60,752 bases of DNA, from NCBI GenBank assembly GCA_015686845.1, contig JADPRS010000022.1, positions 1-60,752 on the forward strand, read 5' to 3'. The DNA comes from Lutibacter sp. B2 (GTDB taxonomy: Bacteria; Bacillota; Clostridia; Peptostreptococcales; Thermotaleaceae). This document shows, piece by piece, positions 9,161 to 17,252 of this stretch; within the stretch, counting starts at the first letter, position 1; every line of letters begins with the position of its first letter. Under the pieces are notes generated by a model that ran no database searches, was not told where the DNA came from, and saw nothing but the letters and a program-made list of their open reading frames with translations. A program made the translations under genes and the position numbers.

Positions 9161-10090
9161 ATGGCACTTGTTACATCAACTGAAATGTTTAAAAAAGCAC
9201 ATGCTGGTGGATATGCTATTGGAGCATTCAACGTTAATAATATGGAAATAATCCAAGGAATCGTAGAGGCTGCAAAAGAAGAACAGTCCCCTTTAATTCT
9301 TCAAGTATCTGCTGGTGCTCGAAAATATGCAAATCCAATCTATCTTAAAAAACTAGTAGAGGCTGCAGTAGAAGATAGTAACTTAGATATTGTTCTTCAT
9401 TTAGATCATGGTGAAGATTTTGAAATCTGTAAAAAATGTATAGATGATGGATTTACTTCTGTTATGATTGATGGTTCAAGATATCCTTTTGAAGAAAATA
9501 TTGAATTAACTAAAAAAGTAGTAGAGTACGCACATGCAAGAGGCGTAGTTGTAGAAGCAGAATTAGGAAAACTAGCTGGAATTGAAGATGACGTAAATGT
9601 AAATGCAAAAGATGCAACCTTTACTGACCCTGATGAAGCAGTTGAATTTGTGAAAAGAACAGGTGTAGATTCACTTGCTATCGCCATTGGTACTAGCCAT
9701 GGGGCATATAAGTTTAAGGGTGATCCTAGACTAGATTTTGAAAGACTTGAAAAAATCACAAAACTTTTACCTAATACCCCCCTTGTATTACACGGAGCAT
9801 CTACAGTTTTATCTGAATTTGTAGACCTTTGTAACAAGTATGGTGGAGATATTCCAGGTGCAAAAGGTGTTCCTGAGAATATGATTAGCCAAGCAGTAAA
9901 ACTAGGTGTATGTAAAGTAAATATTGATACAGATTTAAGATTAGCAATGACTGCTGCTGTAAGAAAATCCATTATAGAAAATCCAACTGAATTTGATCCC
10001 AGAAAATATTTAGGACCTGCTAGAGAAGCGATCAAAGACATGGTTAAACATAAAATTCGTAATGTAGTGGGTTCTAGCAATACATTATAA
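9161..10090 (+). CDS. fba: Class II fructose-1,6-bisphosphate aldolase
   Basis: A 309-aa zinc-dependent TIM-barrel aldolase of glycolysis and gluconeogenesis, converting fructose-1,6-bisphosphate to glyceraldehyde-3-phosphate and dihydroxyacetone phosphate. Visible signatures are LHLDHGEDFE (catalytic Asp and zinc His), AELGKLAGIED, IAIGTSHGAY, LVLHGAST and KVNIDTDLRLAMT. The tagatose-bisphosphate aldolase branch is similar, but the length and KVNIDTD segment fit the glycolytic enzyme. AAGGAGG precedes the ATG. It stands alone behind a 257-nt AT-rich gap, with a NUDIX gene 55 nt downstream. Confidence 0.95.
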   Translation: MALVTSTEMFKKAHAGGYAIGAFNVNNMEIIQGIVEAAKEEQSPLILQVSAGARKYANPIYLKKLVEAAVEDSNLDIVLHLDHGEDFEICKKCIDDGFTSVMIDGSRYPFEENIELTKKVVEYAHARGVVVEAELGKLAGIEDDVNVNAKDATFTDPDEAVEFVKRTGVDSLAIAIGTSHGAYKFKGDPRLDFERLEKITKLLPNTPLVLHGASTVLSEFVDLCNKYGGDIPGAKGVPENMISQAVKLGVCKVNIDTDLRLAMTAAVRKSIIENPTEFDPRKYLGPAREAIKDMVKHKIRNVVGSSNTL

Positions 10091-10145
10091 AAATTACATA
10101 ATTTAATTCGTAAATGTAAATGATTCCTTTTGAGGAGGTATTTTT

Positions 10146-10529
10146 ATGAAAAAAGCAGCCCTTGGAATTGTTGCACATAATGATAAAATTCTTTTAGTTC
10201 ATAGAAAATGGCATCCTATTCTATGGGCTCCTGCTGGTGGATATTTGGACCCAGGAGAAACCGAAAAAGAAACTGTTTATAGAGAAATATGGGAAGAAAC
10301 GGGCGTTAAATGTGAGGTTTTAGATAAAATTCATACGTTTACATATAAGGATGAATATAGCCATTCTCTTATAATTGTATATGCCTGTAAGTATCTATCT
10401 GGAAATCTTACATGTAGCTTTGAAAGTCAAGATGTTCAATGGTTTGATATTGATAAACTACCACAACCCCTATCTCCTGATCCTTCTATATTTAAAAAAG
10501 CATTAGAATATATTAATAAAAACTGGTAA
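10146..10529 (+). CDS. NUDIX hydrolase
   Basis: A 127-aa NUDIX protein that hydrolyses a nucleoside diphosphate linked to another moiety. The NUDIX box is complete: GGYLDPGETEKETVYREI followed by WEETGV, giving Gx5Ex7REUxEExGU. No extra domain marks the substrate. TGAGGAGG precedes the ATG. It follows fba on the same strand with a 55-nt gap and no visible terminator, so it may be co-transcribed. Confidence 0.9.
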   Translation: MKKAALGIVAHNDKILLVHRKWHPILWAPAGGYLDPGETEKETVYREIWEETGVKCEVLDKIHTFTYKDEYSHSLIIVYACKYLSGNLTCSFESQDVQWFDIDKLPQPLSPDPSIFKKALEYINKNW

Positions 10530-10549
10530 GCTTTTGCTTACCAGTTTTT
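10518..10549. terminator. Bidirectional terminator
   Basis: AAAAACTGGTAAGC and GCTTACCAGTTTTT are perfect arms around TTTT. The NUDIX stop codon lies inside the left arm, and the convergent cyclophilin gene ends 15 nt away. Confidence 0.88.
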
Positions 10550-10563
10550 ATCCTGTTTTTATC

Positions 10564-11760
10564 CTATAATGTATCTGGATCTGAATATTCTTCGTCAAAT
10601 AATTCTACCGTTACTTTTTTCATCTTTTGATCTTTTGAGGGTCTATCTTGAAAATTTGTTTTAACTGATGCAATACAATCTACCTCTTCAATGCCTTCTA
10701 TGACTTTTCCAAAACCAGCATATTGTCCATCTAAATGTGGAGAATTTTCATGCATGATAAAAAATTGTGAACCTGCTGAGTCAGGATGTGATGATCTAGC
10801 CATAGATATAACTCCGCGTGCGTGCTTTAAATCATTTTTAAAACCATTTATTGAAAATTCACCTTTTATACCATATCCAGGTCCACCTGTACCACTTCCT
10901 TGTGGACATCCTCCTTGAAGCATAAATCCAGAAATAACTCTATGAAATATTAATCCATCATAGTATCCTTTTTTCACAAGGGCAATAAAATTATTTACAG
11001 TATTTGGTGCAACTTCAGGATATAATTCTATCTTTATTTCTTTTCCATTTTCCATTTCAATTGTAACAACAGGGTTTTTCATAAAATCCCATCCTCTCAT
11101 TTTATATGTAGAATATGCTCCAATGAGAAACATACTTCCCAAAAAAATAACCGTAATTTTTGTAGAAATTTCTTCAAAAAATTCTAAAGGAAACATCTGA
11201 ATCAACAAATCTTTATCAGGATCTAACATCCACAAATCATTGTCAAATAGTATTTTATGGAAATAAGTAAAATATCTGTAAAAATCATATTGAATACATA
11301 TGAAAATCAGAACAATAGTACCTATTCCTATTATACTTCCATGTAATAATCCTTTATAAAAATTTTTCTTGGATTTTTTCACCAATACCATTATAGCAAA
11401 TATACACCCAATAAATGAAATTTTTTTTATAATATATCCTTTTTTAAATAATTTTTTTACATCTACCAAATGTTGTTTTTCTCGTTGTCCAAAAATTTCT
11501 TGCTCTTTGGTATTTATTTCTACAGATATATTTAAATTCTCTCGTTTATTTTTCAGATACTCCATTAAATAGTTGGTGATTTTCCCTAAATCTTTCATTT
11601 TCATTTTTGTAGTACTCATAACATCATATTTCACAAAAGATTTCATATAAAAATTTTCATTAAAAGCATATGCCTCCATAACAGATAAAAATATACATAT
11701 AGGTAAACATATCATGATTATTATGTAACATATTCTATAACAACTTTTAGATATATACAT
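10564..11760 (-). CDS. DUF1461 (TIGR01906) membrane domain continuous with cyclophilin-type peptidyl-prolyl isomerase
   Basis: The frame is open for 398 codons. Residues 1-226 have about four membrane segments and the EKQHLVDVKKLF element typical of the DUF1461/TIGR01906 integral membrane family. Residues 227-398 are a complete cyclophilin: it begins MKNPVVTIEMENG, a usual cyclophilin N-terminus, and keeps FHRVISGFMLQGG, QFFIMH and the GQYAGFGKV segment. Either this is a real membrane-tethered isomerase or two products are made: an internal ATG at 11082 (172-aa cyclophilin) has AGAGGATGGGA in front of it. No stop separates the parts. The N-terminal start at 11760 lacks a strong ribosome-binding site. 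Confidence 0.8.
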   Translation of the reverse strand: MYISKSCYRICYIIIMICLPICIFLSVMEAYAFNENFYMKSFVKYDVMSTTKMKMKDLGKITNYLMEYLKNKRENLNISVEINTKEQEIFGQREKQHLVDVKKLFKKGYIIKKISFIGCIFAIMVLVKKSKKNFYKGLLHGSIIGIGTIVLIFICIQYDFYRYFTYFHKILFDNDLWMLDPDKDLLIQMFPLEFFEEISTKITVIFLGSMFLIGAYSTYKMRGWDFMKNPVVTIEMENGKEIKIELYPEVAPNTVNNFIALVKKGYYDGLIFHRVISGFMLQGGCPQGSGTGGPGYGIKGEFSINGFKNDLKHARGVISMARSSHPDSAGSQFFIMHENSPHLDGQYAGFGKVIEGIEEVDCIASVKTNFQDRPSKDQKMKKVTVELFDEEYSDPDTL

Positions 11761-11855
11761 TTTCTTTCGCCACTTTTCTTTTATATCAGTTTTTCTATAA
11801 CTATATTTACTATTTTATCATACTATATTATATAAAATAGAAAGGAGCAATTTAT

Positions 11856-12122
11856 ATGGGTAAATATGCAAAAGATATTTCTGCCCTACTTGCAACGGAT
11901 GTTTTTAGCAAAGTTGTAAATTCAAGTAGTCTTAAAATCGTCGAACTCAATGCAGTTATTGCTCTTCTAATAAAAGCATGTATTCCATTTGATACTCAAT
12001 TTTCACCAGGTACGAGAAGAGAAGCATCTGCTGTCCAGTTAACCATTTATATATCTCCAAACTCTACGTTAAATTTCACCATCGATTTAACATCTGGTCA
12101 AAGTATTTTTAGTAATCCATAG
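11856..12122 (+). CDS. Small protein of unknown function
   Basis: An 88-aa protein with a mixed hydrophobic N-terminal half and a C-terminal beta-like half (AVQLTIYISPNSTLNFTIDLTSGQS). No signal peptide or clear membrane segment. AAAGGAGC precedes the ATG, and a CATACTAT element resembling sporulation sigma-factor -10 boxes lies about 35 nt upstream. It begins the run of genes leading to the repeat-domain proteins, and separation by 156 nt from the next gene suggests its own transcript. No family recognised. Confidence 0.65.
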   Translation: MGKYAKDISALLATDVFSKVVNSSSLKIVELNAVIALLIKACIPFDTQFSPGTRREASAVQLTIYISPNSTLNFTIDLTSGQSIFSNP

Positions 12123-12278
12123 ATTCAAATAAAACCTCGCTTCTTTATTTTGCATCTTAATTTTAATAAATATTCCATAAACAACCCGATTTTTTTCAAT
12201 ATAAAAATAAAGGTTTTCTCAAAATTCTATAGAATATATATATTATAGAAAATTCTTACTTTAATCGGAGGTAATACA

Positions 12279-12572
12279 ATGAACAAAGAAGCTTTTGAAA
12301 CATTCTTATCATCACTAAATAAATCAGAAAACATGGATACATTAATCAAAGCAGGTGAACAATTAGAAGATACTTACAAAACAGATTTAGATCAGGCTAC
12401 ACTTACAGAAGAAAAAGCACAAGAATTTCGTACAAAACTATATTTTGATGACTCATTAACTCCTTGGGATAAAAAATGGTATCCGCAAACACTAAAGCTA
12501 TATTATGAATTTATACATAATACAACTTTACCACCTCTAAAATTTAAAACAAAAGGCCAAAATAATGGATAA
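12279..12572 (+). CDS. Small acidic protein of unknown function
   Basis: A 97-aa soluble protein, helical and acidic in the first half, with aromatic residues in DKKWYPQTLKLYYEF near the C-terminus. AATCGGAGG precedes the ATG. A strong terminator follows directly, so it is transcribed apart from the downstream repeat-domain genes. No family recognised. Confidence 0.65.
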   Translation: MNKEAFETFLSSLNKSENMDTLIKAGEQLEDTYKTDLDQATLTEEKAQEFRTKLYFDDSLTPWDKKWYPQTLKLYYEFIHNTTLPPLKFKTKGQNNG

Positions 12573-12610
12573 AAAGTGTTGGATGATTAAATCATCCGAC
12601 ACTTTTTTTG
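12573..12610 (+). terminator. Rho-independent terminator
   Basis: AAAGTGTtGGATGAT and ATCATCCgACACTTT arms around TTAA, then seven T, directly after the 97-aa gene. Confidence 0.88.
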
Positions 12611-12684
12611 TAACTATTATTAATCAAATGCATATACATATATTAGGTGAAATACCTAATCACTAAATTAAAGGAGGCAATTAA

Positions 12685-13545
12685 ATGGGGGATTTATATA
12701 CACTAGGTCAATCTCAACAAGGAGACCTAGAACAAGTTGGTGAAGAAATACGATTAGACATACAACTCTCAGATGACCCTTTTCTAAATACTGGCTCTAT
12801 TTCAGGAACGATTACTGACCCTGAAGGCAATCCAGTTGAAGGCGTTTTAGTAAAAATTTTAAATAGTATCCATGATCCACTATATCATGCATTAACTGAT
12901 GAAAATGGTTACTATGCTATAAATGCAATAGCACCAGGCTCTGAATACCATCTTGCCATAACTAAAGATGGATATCTTCTTACTGAAATTACAGTATTTT
13001 CTATAGTTGCTGGTCAAACATTGGATATAGACGGCACAATAACACCCGACCCTGATGCAGCACTATCTACTATTGCAGGCCACTTATACGATAGTGATGA
13101 TAATCCACTTGAAGGAGTACTATGTACTTTATTAAAAATTGTAGCTGGAGAAGAAGTTCCTGTTGCTATAACTGCAACGAATGAATACGGTCAATTTGCT
13201 TTTATAAATGTAGAACTAGGAAGTTATATAGGAAGAGCAACAAAACAAGGATATATCCCTGCTATGATAGAAATCCAAGTAACTACTCCTGGATCAATTA
13301 TTGATCTTACTGGAATTATGGAAGTATCTCCAACTACATCACAAGGAACTATCAATGGTACTATTATTGATGATGAAGGTTCTGGTATAGTAGGTGCAGT
13401 AGTTATCCTATACGAAGTTTCAGGAAATCCTGAAAATCCAACACTTACTCCAGTAAGATATACGAGAACAATCGCTGGCGGAGCATACCTATTCGGAGAT
13501 GTTCCTCAAGGTAATTATATAGTAAAAGCAAATAAAGAATCTTAA
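12685..13545 (+). CDS. Triple carboxypeptidase-regulatory-like domain protein, paralogue 1
   Basis: A 286-aa protein with a short N-terminal segment (LYTLGQSQQGDLEQVG) and three CarboxypepD_reg-type beta-sandwich domains at about residues 38-118, 128-212 and 223-284. Each has the G-x-I-x-D-x-x-x-x-P-x-x-G-V pattern, then a Y-x-F/I-x-x-V/I-x-x-G-x-Y ending. There is no signal peptide, sortase signal or membrane segment. Two similar genes follow at once (gap 16 nt to the first), so these are tandem duplicates in one operon ending with a glycosyltransferase. Such domains usually act in surface structures. AAAGGAGG precedes the ATG. Confidence 0.82.
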   Translation: MGDLYTLGQSQQGDLEQVGEEIRLDIQLSDDPFLNTGSISGTITDPEGNPVEGVLVKILNSIHDPLYHALTDENGYYAINAIAPGSEYHLAITKDGYLLTEITVFSIVAGQTLDIDGTITPDPDAALSTIAGHLYDSDDNPLEGVLCTLLKIVAGEEVPVAITATNEYGQFAFINVELGSYIGRATKQGYIPAMIEIQVTTPGSIIDLTGIMEVSPTTSQGTINGTIIDDEGSGIVGAVVILYEVSGNPENPTLTPVRYTRTIAGGAYLFGDVPQGNYIVKANKES

Positions 13546-13561
13546 AAGGTGAGGTGATACT

Positions 13562-14443
13562 ATGGCAGAAAATAAAGATCTTTATAAATTAGGTCAATCT
13601 GAAGAAGGTTCGATAGTAGATATAGGTCAAGAGATTCGAATTGACTTAGAACTAGAAGATAATCTTATAAGTGCTTCAGGTACAGTCTTTGGTAAAGCAT
13701 TAGATGTAAATAGTAATCCAGTAGCAGGTGTAACCATAAAATTAACAGATGGAGATTTCAATCCAAAATACCATGCTGTTACTGATTCTTCTGGTCAATA
13801 CACAATAGATGAAGTGGACGCTAATAACCAATATCTAATACTTGCAGTTAAAAATGGTTATGATTTAAAACAAGGTGTTCCATTTATGATGCAAGCACAA
13901 CAACAGGTAGAAAGAGACTTTGTAATGACTATTTCTCCACAAGAAAACAACAGCTTAGTAGCGGGTGATATATTTGACATCGAGGGTGGCAAACTTGAAG
14001 GAGTTACTGTAAGATTATATGACAATTATGATGGTGAACCTATATTAATAAAAACAACACATACTAACCAGTTTGGTCAATATGCTTTCTTCGACATTCC
14101 TCAAGGCATGTATCTTATTACTAGTTCACTACTTGGCTATCATACAAGTGAAACAACCTTTATTATAGAAGCTTTAGATAAAGTTAGAAATATTAACTTG
14201 ACTATGAATGTTGACCCAATTAGTAGAAAAGGTACAATAAATGGTATTATCGCGGATAAAAATAATATTCCCGTTTCAGGTGCATTTGTTATATTATTTG
14301 AAGTTACAACAGACGAACAAGAAAAAGAAAAATTAACGCCAATAAGAAAGACTTTAACTAACGATCACGGTTTGTATTTATTTGAGCAAGTTTCAGAAGG
14401 TAATTACAAAATCAAAGCGAATAAGTTAGACCCTGATGCATAA
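13562..14443 (+). CDS. Triple carboxypeptidase-regulatory-like domain protein, paralogue 2
   Basis: A 293-aa protein built like the gene before it: an N-terminal LYKLGQSEEGSIVDIG segment and three beta-sandwich domains at about residues 38-122, 132-212 and 222-290. The third domain ends in LFEQVSEGNYKIKANK, matching LFGDVPQGNYIVKANK of paralogue 1. No export signal. AGGTGAGGTGAT precedes the ATG. Function is inferred only from domain type: a repeated beta-fold structural or adhesive protein, presumably working with its paralogues. Confidence 0.82.
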   Translation: MAENKDLYKLGQSEEGSIVDIGQEIRIDLELEDNLISASGTVFGKALDVNSNPVAGVTIKLTDGDFNPKYHAVTDSSGQYTIDEVDANNQYLILAVKNGYDLKQGVPFMMQAQQQVERDFVMTISPQENNSLVAGDIFDIEGGKLEGVTVRLYDNYDGEPILIKTTHTNQFGQYAFFDIPQGMYLITSSLLGYHTSETTFIIEALDKVRNINLTMNVDPISRKGTINGIIADKNNIPVSGAFVILFEVTTDEQEKEKLTPIRKTLTNDHGLYLFEQVSEGNYKIKANKLDPDA

Positions 14444-14502
14444 TAATATGAATGGCATATAAATTTTTATATGCCCTTTATAATACATGTGAGGTTTTTT
14501 AT

Positions 14503-15336
14503 ATGGATAAATATATATTAGGACAATCACACATTGGAGGCATTACTAAAGATGCTCCTGAAGTTGTTCTCAGTTTACAACTTGAAAAAAATACTTATTA
14601 CGATAATTCTCTTATATATGGACATATCACTGATTTATGTGAAAACCCTATCGAAAATGCTACTGTAAGCTTTTTAAACAAAGACAATGAAAAAATAGGT
14701 TCTGTATACAGTTCTGAAGAAGGTTTATATACTTATTTTGGAGTTAAATATAATAATAAAGTGAAAATAATAGTAAAAAAACCAGGTTATAAAAGTACTA
14801 TCAGTGATTTATTAAAAATATGTCTAAAAAAATTCAAATACAATGTTTCTTTAAAGGAGCTACCAATATCAACTAAGACTTTAATTTCTGGTCATTTAGT
14901 CGATGAAGATAATATTCCTTTAGAAGGTCTCTTTGTATACTTATTAAAAATTTGTTGTTCTGATAACAAATGGCTCTATAAAACTACAATTTCAAATCAA
15001 TATGGTCAATTTATTTTTCAAAATATTCCGAAAGGAAAATATCTAATACTTATAAATAACCCAATTTTTGATACTTATAATAAACATATTGAAATTATTA
15101 AAACGGATAAAATTTTTGCTATAGATATAACACTTATCAAAAAAGAAATATCCACTAAAATTACTGGACAAATTACAGATGATACTGGAAAATCAATTCC
15201 TAATGCTATAGTAGTTTTATATAGAGTTGAGGAAGACAAAAAACTTATTCCAGTCAAATATACCCTATGTGATGAAGAAGGAAGATATAGCTTTACAAAT
15301 ATCCCGTATAACAATTATATAGTAAAAGCTCAATAA
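14503..15336 (+). CDS. Triple carboxypeptidase-regulatory-like domain protein, paralogue 3 (divergent)
   Basis: A 277-aa, more lysine- and asparagine-rich and more AT-rich paralogue. It keeps the N-terminal KYILGQSHIGG segment, and domains 2 and 3 are clear (SGHLVDEDNIPLEGLFVYLL and ITGQITDDTGKSIPNAIVVL); domain 1 is degraded in its glycine and proline positions. The start at 14503 is favoured by GTGAGG eight bases upstream and by alignment with the other two N-termini; an in-frame ATG at 14452 lacks a site. No export signal. The glycosyltransferase gene begins 20 nt later. Confidence 0.78.
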   Translation: MDKYILGQSHIGGITKDAPEVVLSLQLEKNTYYDNSLIYGHITDLCENPIENATVSFLNKDNEKIGSVYSSEEGLYTYFGVKYNNKVKIIVKKPGYKSTISDLLKICLKKFKYNVSLKELPISTKTLISGHLVDEDNIPLEGLFVYLLKICCSDNKWLYKTTISNQYGQFIFQNIPKGKYLILINNPIFDTYNKHIEIIKTDKIFAIDITLIKKEISTKITGQITDDTGKSIPNAIVVLYRVEEDKKLIPVKYTLCDEEGRYSFTNIPYNNYIVKAQ

Positions 15337-15356
15337 CATTATTAAGGAGAATGAAC

Positions 15357-16061
15357 ATGTCTAATAAAGGAATATCTATTATTACATGTACTAATAAGCC
15401 AGATTATATAAATAACATATTTGAAAATTATAAAAATCAAGATTATGAAGAAAAAGAATTAATTATCATATTAAACAGCGATAACTTAGATATAAGTTTC
15501 TGGAGACAAAAAGGAATGGATTATGAGAATGTAAAGATTTTTAGACAACTAGAAAAAATAACTTTAGGCGAATGTTTAAATTTCGGAGTAAAAAAATCAA
15601 ATTTCGATATTATCGCTAAATTCGATGATGATGATTATTACGCTCCAGAATACTTATCAGAATCAATCAAAGGTTTCGACTATGCTGATGTTATCGGAAA
15701 ATTATCAACATATGTATATTTTGAAAAGAGCAGCACCCTATCAATTAGGAATCGTAATGCTAATAATCAATATGTAGATAAAGTAAATGGCCCTACAATT
15801 ATGTTTAATAAAAAAATATTTGATAAAGTCAAATTCCCAAATACATCTATCGCAGAGGATTTTAAATTTTGTAATGCTTGTACTAAGAGAAAAATCAAAA
15901 TATATTCAACAGATATATCTAATTATGTTTATATAAGGCACAAATTCAAAGAAAAACACACATGGCGTATCGAGGATAATTTCCTCATTATGAAGTATCT
16001 AGTAATTGGTAATATTGATGATTATAAATCTTATGTCATCAATAAAAATACTTTTCTATAA
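15357..16061 (+). CDS. Family 2 glycosyltransferase
   Basis: A 234-aa GT-A-type glycosyltransferase. It opens with GISIITCTNKPDYINNIFENY, then ELIIILNSD, and has the nucleotide-sugar/metal-binding acidic motif AKFDDDDYYAP at about residue 90 and an acidic AEDFKF segment around 172. The first part resembles glycosyltransferase modules found with CgeB-type spore-surface proteins in Bacillales, a resemblance recalled rather than computed. The start at 15357 suits AAGGAG seven bases upstream better than the ATG at 15351. Being last in the repeat-protein operon, it probably glycosylates those proteins or the structure they build. Confidence 0.82.
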   Translation: MSNKGISIITCTNKPDYINNIFENYKNQDYEEKELIIILNSDNLDISFWRQKGMDYENVKIFRQLEKITLGECLNFGVKKSNFDIIAKFDDDDYYAPEYLSESIKGFDYADVIGKLSTYVYFEKSSTLSIRNRNANNQYVDKVNGPTIMFNKKIFDKVKFPNTSIAEDFKFCNACTKRKIKIYSTDISNYVYIRHKFKEKHTWRIEDNFLIMKYLVIGNIDDYKSYVINKNTFL

Positions 16062-16068
16062 ATTTAGG

Positions 16069-16104
16069 GGTTAGCAGATGCTTTTAAACTACTATCTGCT
16101 AACC
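16069..16104. terminator. Bidirectional hairpin terminator
   Basis: GGTTAGCAGAT and ATCTGCTAACC arms around a 14-base loop, between the convergent glycosyltransferase and GH18 genes. The right arm overlaps the end of the GH18 gene. Confidence 0.65.
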
Positions 16105-17189
16105 TTTAATTCACTCTTTATCTCTTCCCAAACATTTAAATAAAATTGTTCACCATCAGGGATATTTCCTAATCTCCAAATAGATAGCCCCTCAAAACCA
16201 TTCTCTTTTAAAATATCTATTTTTGCTTTAATACTTCTGCTATCTTCATACCATATTGTATTATAAGTACCATGATCTAAATAATATAAATATGGATTTT
16301 TAAAGTTTTCATCATAAAAAGAAAACATATTTAATTTTTTATTTTCTATCTCTATACGTTTTTTTAAACTTTCATATGCAGGGGTATATGCCTTTTTATT
16401 TATTAATACTCCATCCTTTACTTGCCACTGCCCTATAGCAAAGTTTATTTGAAATAAAAATTTAGACAGATCTCCATCCATCTGTTGTTTGATCTTTACT
16501 ATGTCTTTATTAATAGATTCTATAGGTGTCAATGGATTTACTACAACAAATTCATGATCTACCTTTTCTAATACCTTTGAATCATAATCATGAAGCATTA
16601 AAATAATACTATCAGAAACTTGTCCAATTTCTTTAAAATCATAAGAATCAAGCGGAGAAGTGGCAACAACTAATGTCTTTTCATTCTTGTCTAATTCTAC
16701 TTTTAACCCTTTTAAAAAATCTATAAATATCTCTTTGTGATCAATGGGTAATAATTCAAAATCAATCACTACACCATCAAATTTTTTATCCTCCAATGCT
16801 GATATAATTTGATTGATGATTTTTTCTTTCTGATCAAATATTTCATCATAATCCTTATCCGCATATATATTTAATTGCGTAGTAATATTCATATTTTTAA
16901 AATAATATAATGGTTCTTCATACCCCTCAGGCAAATAAAATCCACTTTTTTTATCTTTCATATCAATATATATTTCATCTAATTCGTCATCGTAAGACAT
17001 TTTTGACCAAGCAAAAGTCATAGAATCAAATATACTTAGATCATTATTTTCTCTTAATTTCTGAAATTGAGCATATGATTTTATTCCATAATATCCATTT
17101 ATCTTATACTTATGATCTTCTTGTGCATAAACTGTACTATTCATAATGAATATGCCAAAAATTATTAATGTTGTAATACAACGTTTCAT
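16092..17189 (-). CDS. Secreted GH18-family glycoside hydrolase
   Basis: A 365-aa protein with a signal peptide (about 1-22, ending VYA) and a family 18 TIM barrel. The catalytic motif is FDGVVIDFE with the acid E at about 145; NGYYG near the start and ...FEGLSIWRLGNIPDGE near the end fit the first and last strands of the barrel. In spore formers such proteins (SleL/YaaH, YdhD, CotE-like) often cleave cortex peptidoglycan or chitin-like polymers. No LysM domain is present, so binding is not through that module. It is monocistronic, with AGGAGTGAG before the ATG. Confidence 0.85.
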   Translation of the reverse strand: MKRCITTLIIFGIFIMNSTVYAQEDHKYKINGYYGIKSYAQFQKLRENNDLSIFDSMTFAWSKMSYDDELDEIYIDMKDKKSGFYLPEGYEEPLYYFKNMNITTQLNIYADKDYDEIFDQKEKIINQIISALEDKKFDGVVIDFELLPIDHKEIFIDFLKGLKVELDKNEKTLVVATSPLDSYDFKEIGQVSDSIILMLHDYDSKVLEKVDHEFVVVNPLTPIESINKDIVKIKQQMDGDLSKFLFQINFAIGQWQVKDGVLINKKAYTPAYESLKKRIEIENKKLNMFSFYDENFKNPYLYYLDHGTYNTIWYEDSRSIKAKIDILKENGFEGLSIWRLGNIPDGEQFYLNVWEEIKSELKVSR

Positions 17190-17211
17190 TTTCTCACTCC
17201 TAATTTGTATA

Positions 17212-17244
17212 TAAAAAACACCGGAATTTATCCGGCATTTTTAT
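17212..17244 (-). terminator. Terminator of the stomatin-like gene
   Basis: Minus-strand TGCCGGA, TAAA loop and TTCCGGTG arms followed by six T. Confidence 0.75.
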
Positions 17245-17252
17245 ATTTACTA

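Noticed and set aside
9406-10080. 224-codon open frame antisense to the aldolase gene
   Set aside because: It mirrors a well-conserved aldolase, has no ribosome-binding site and a composition typical of a reverse-strand shadow.
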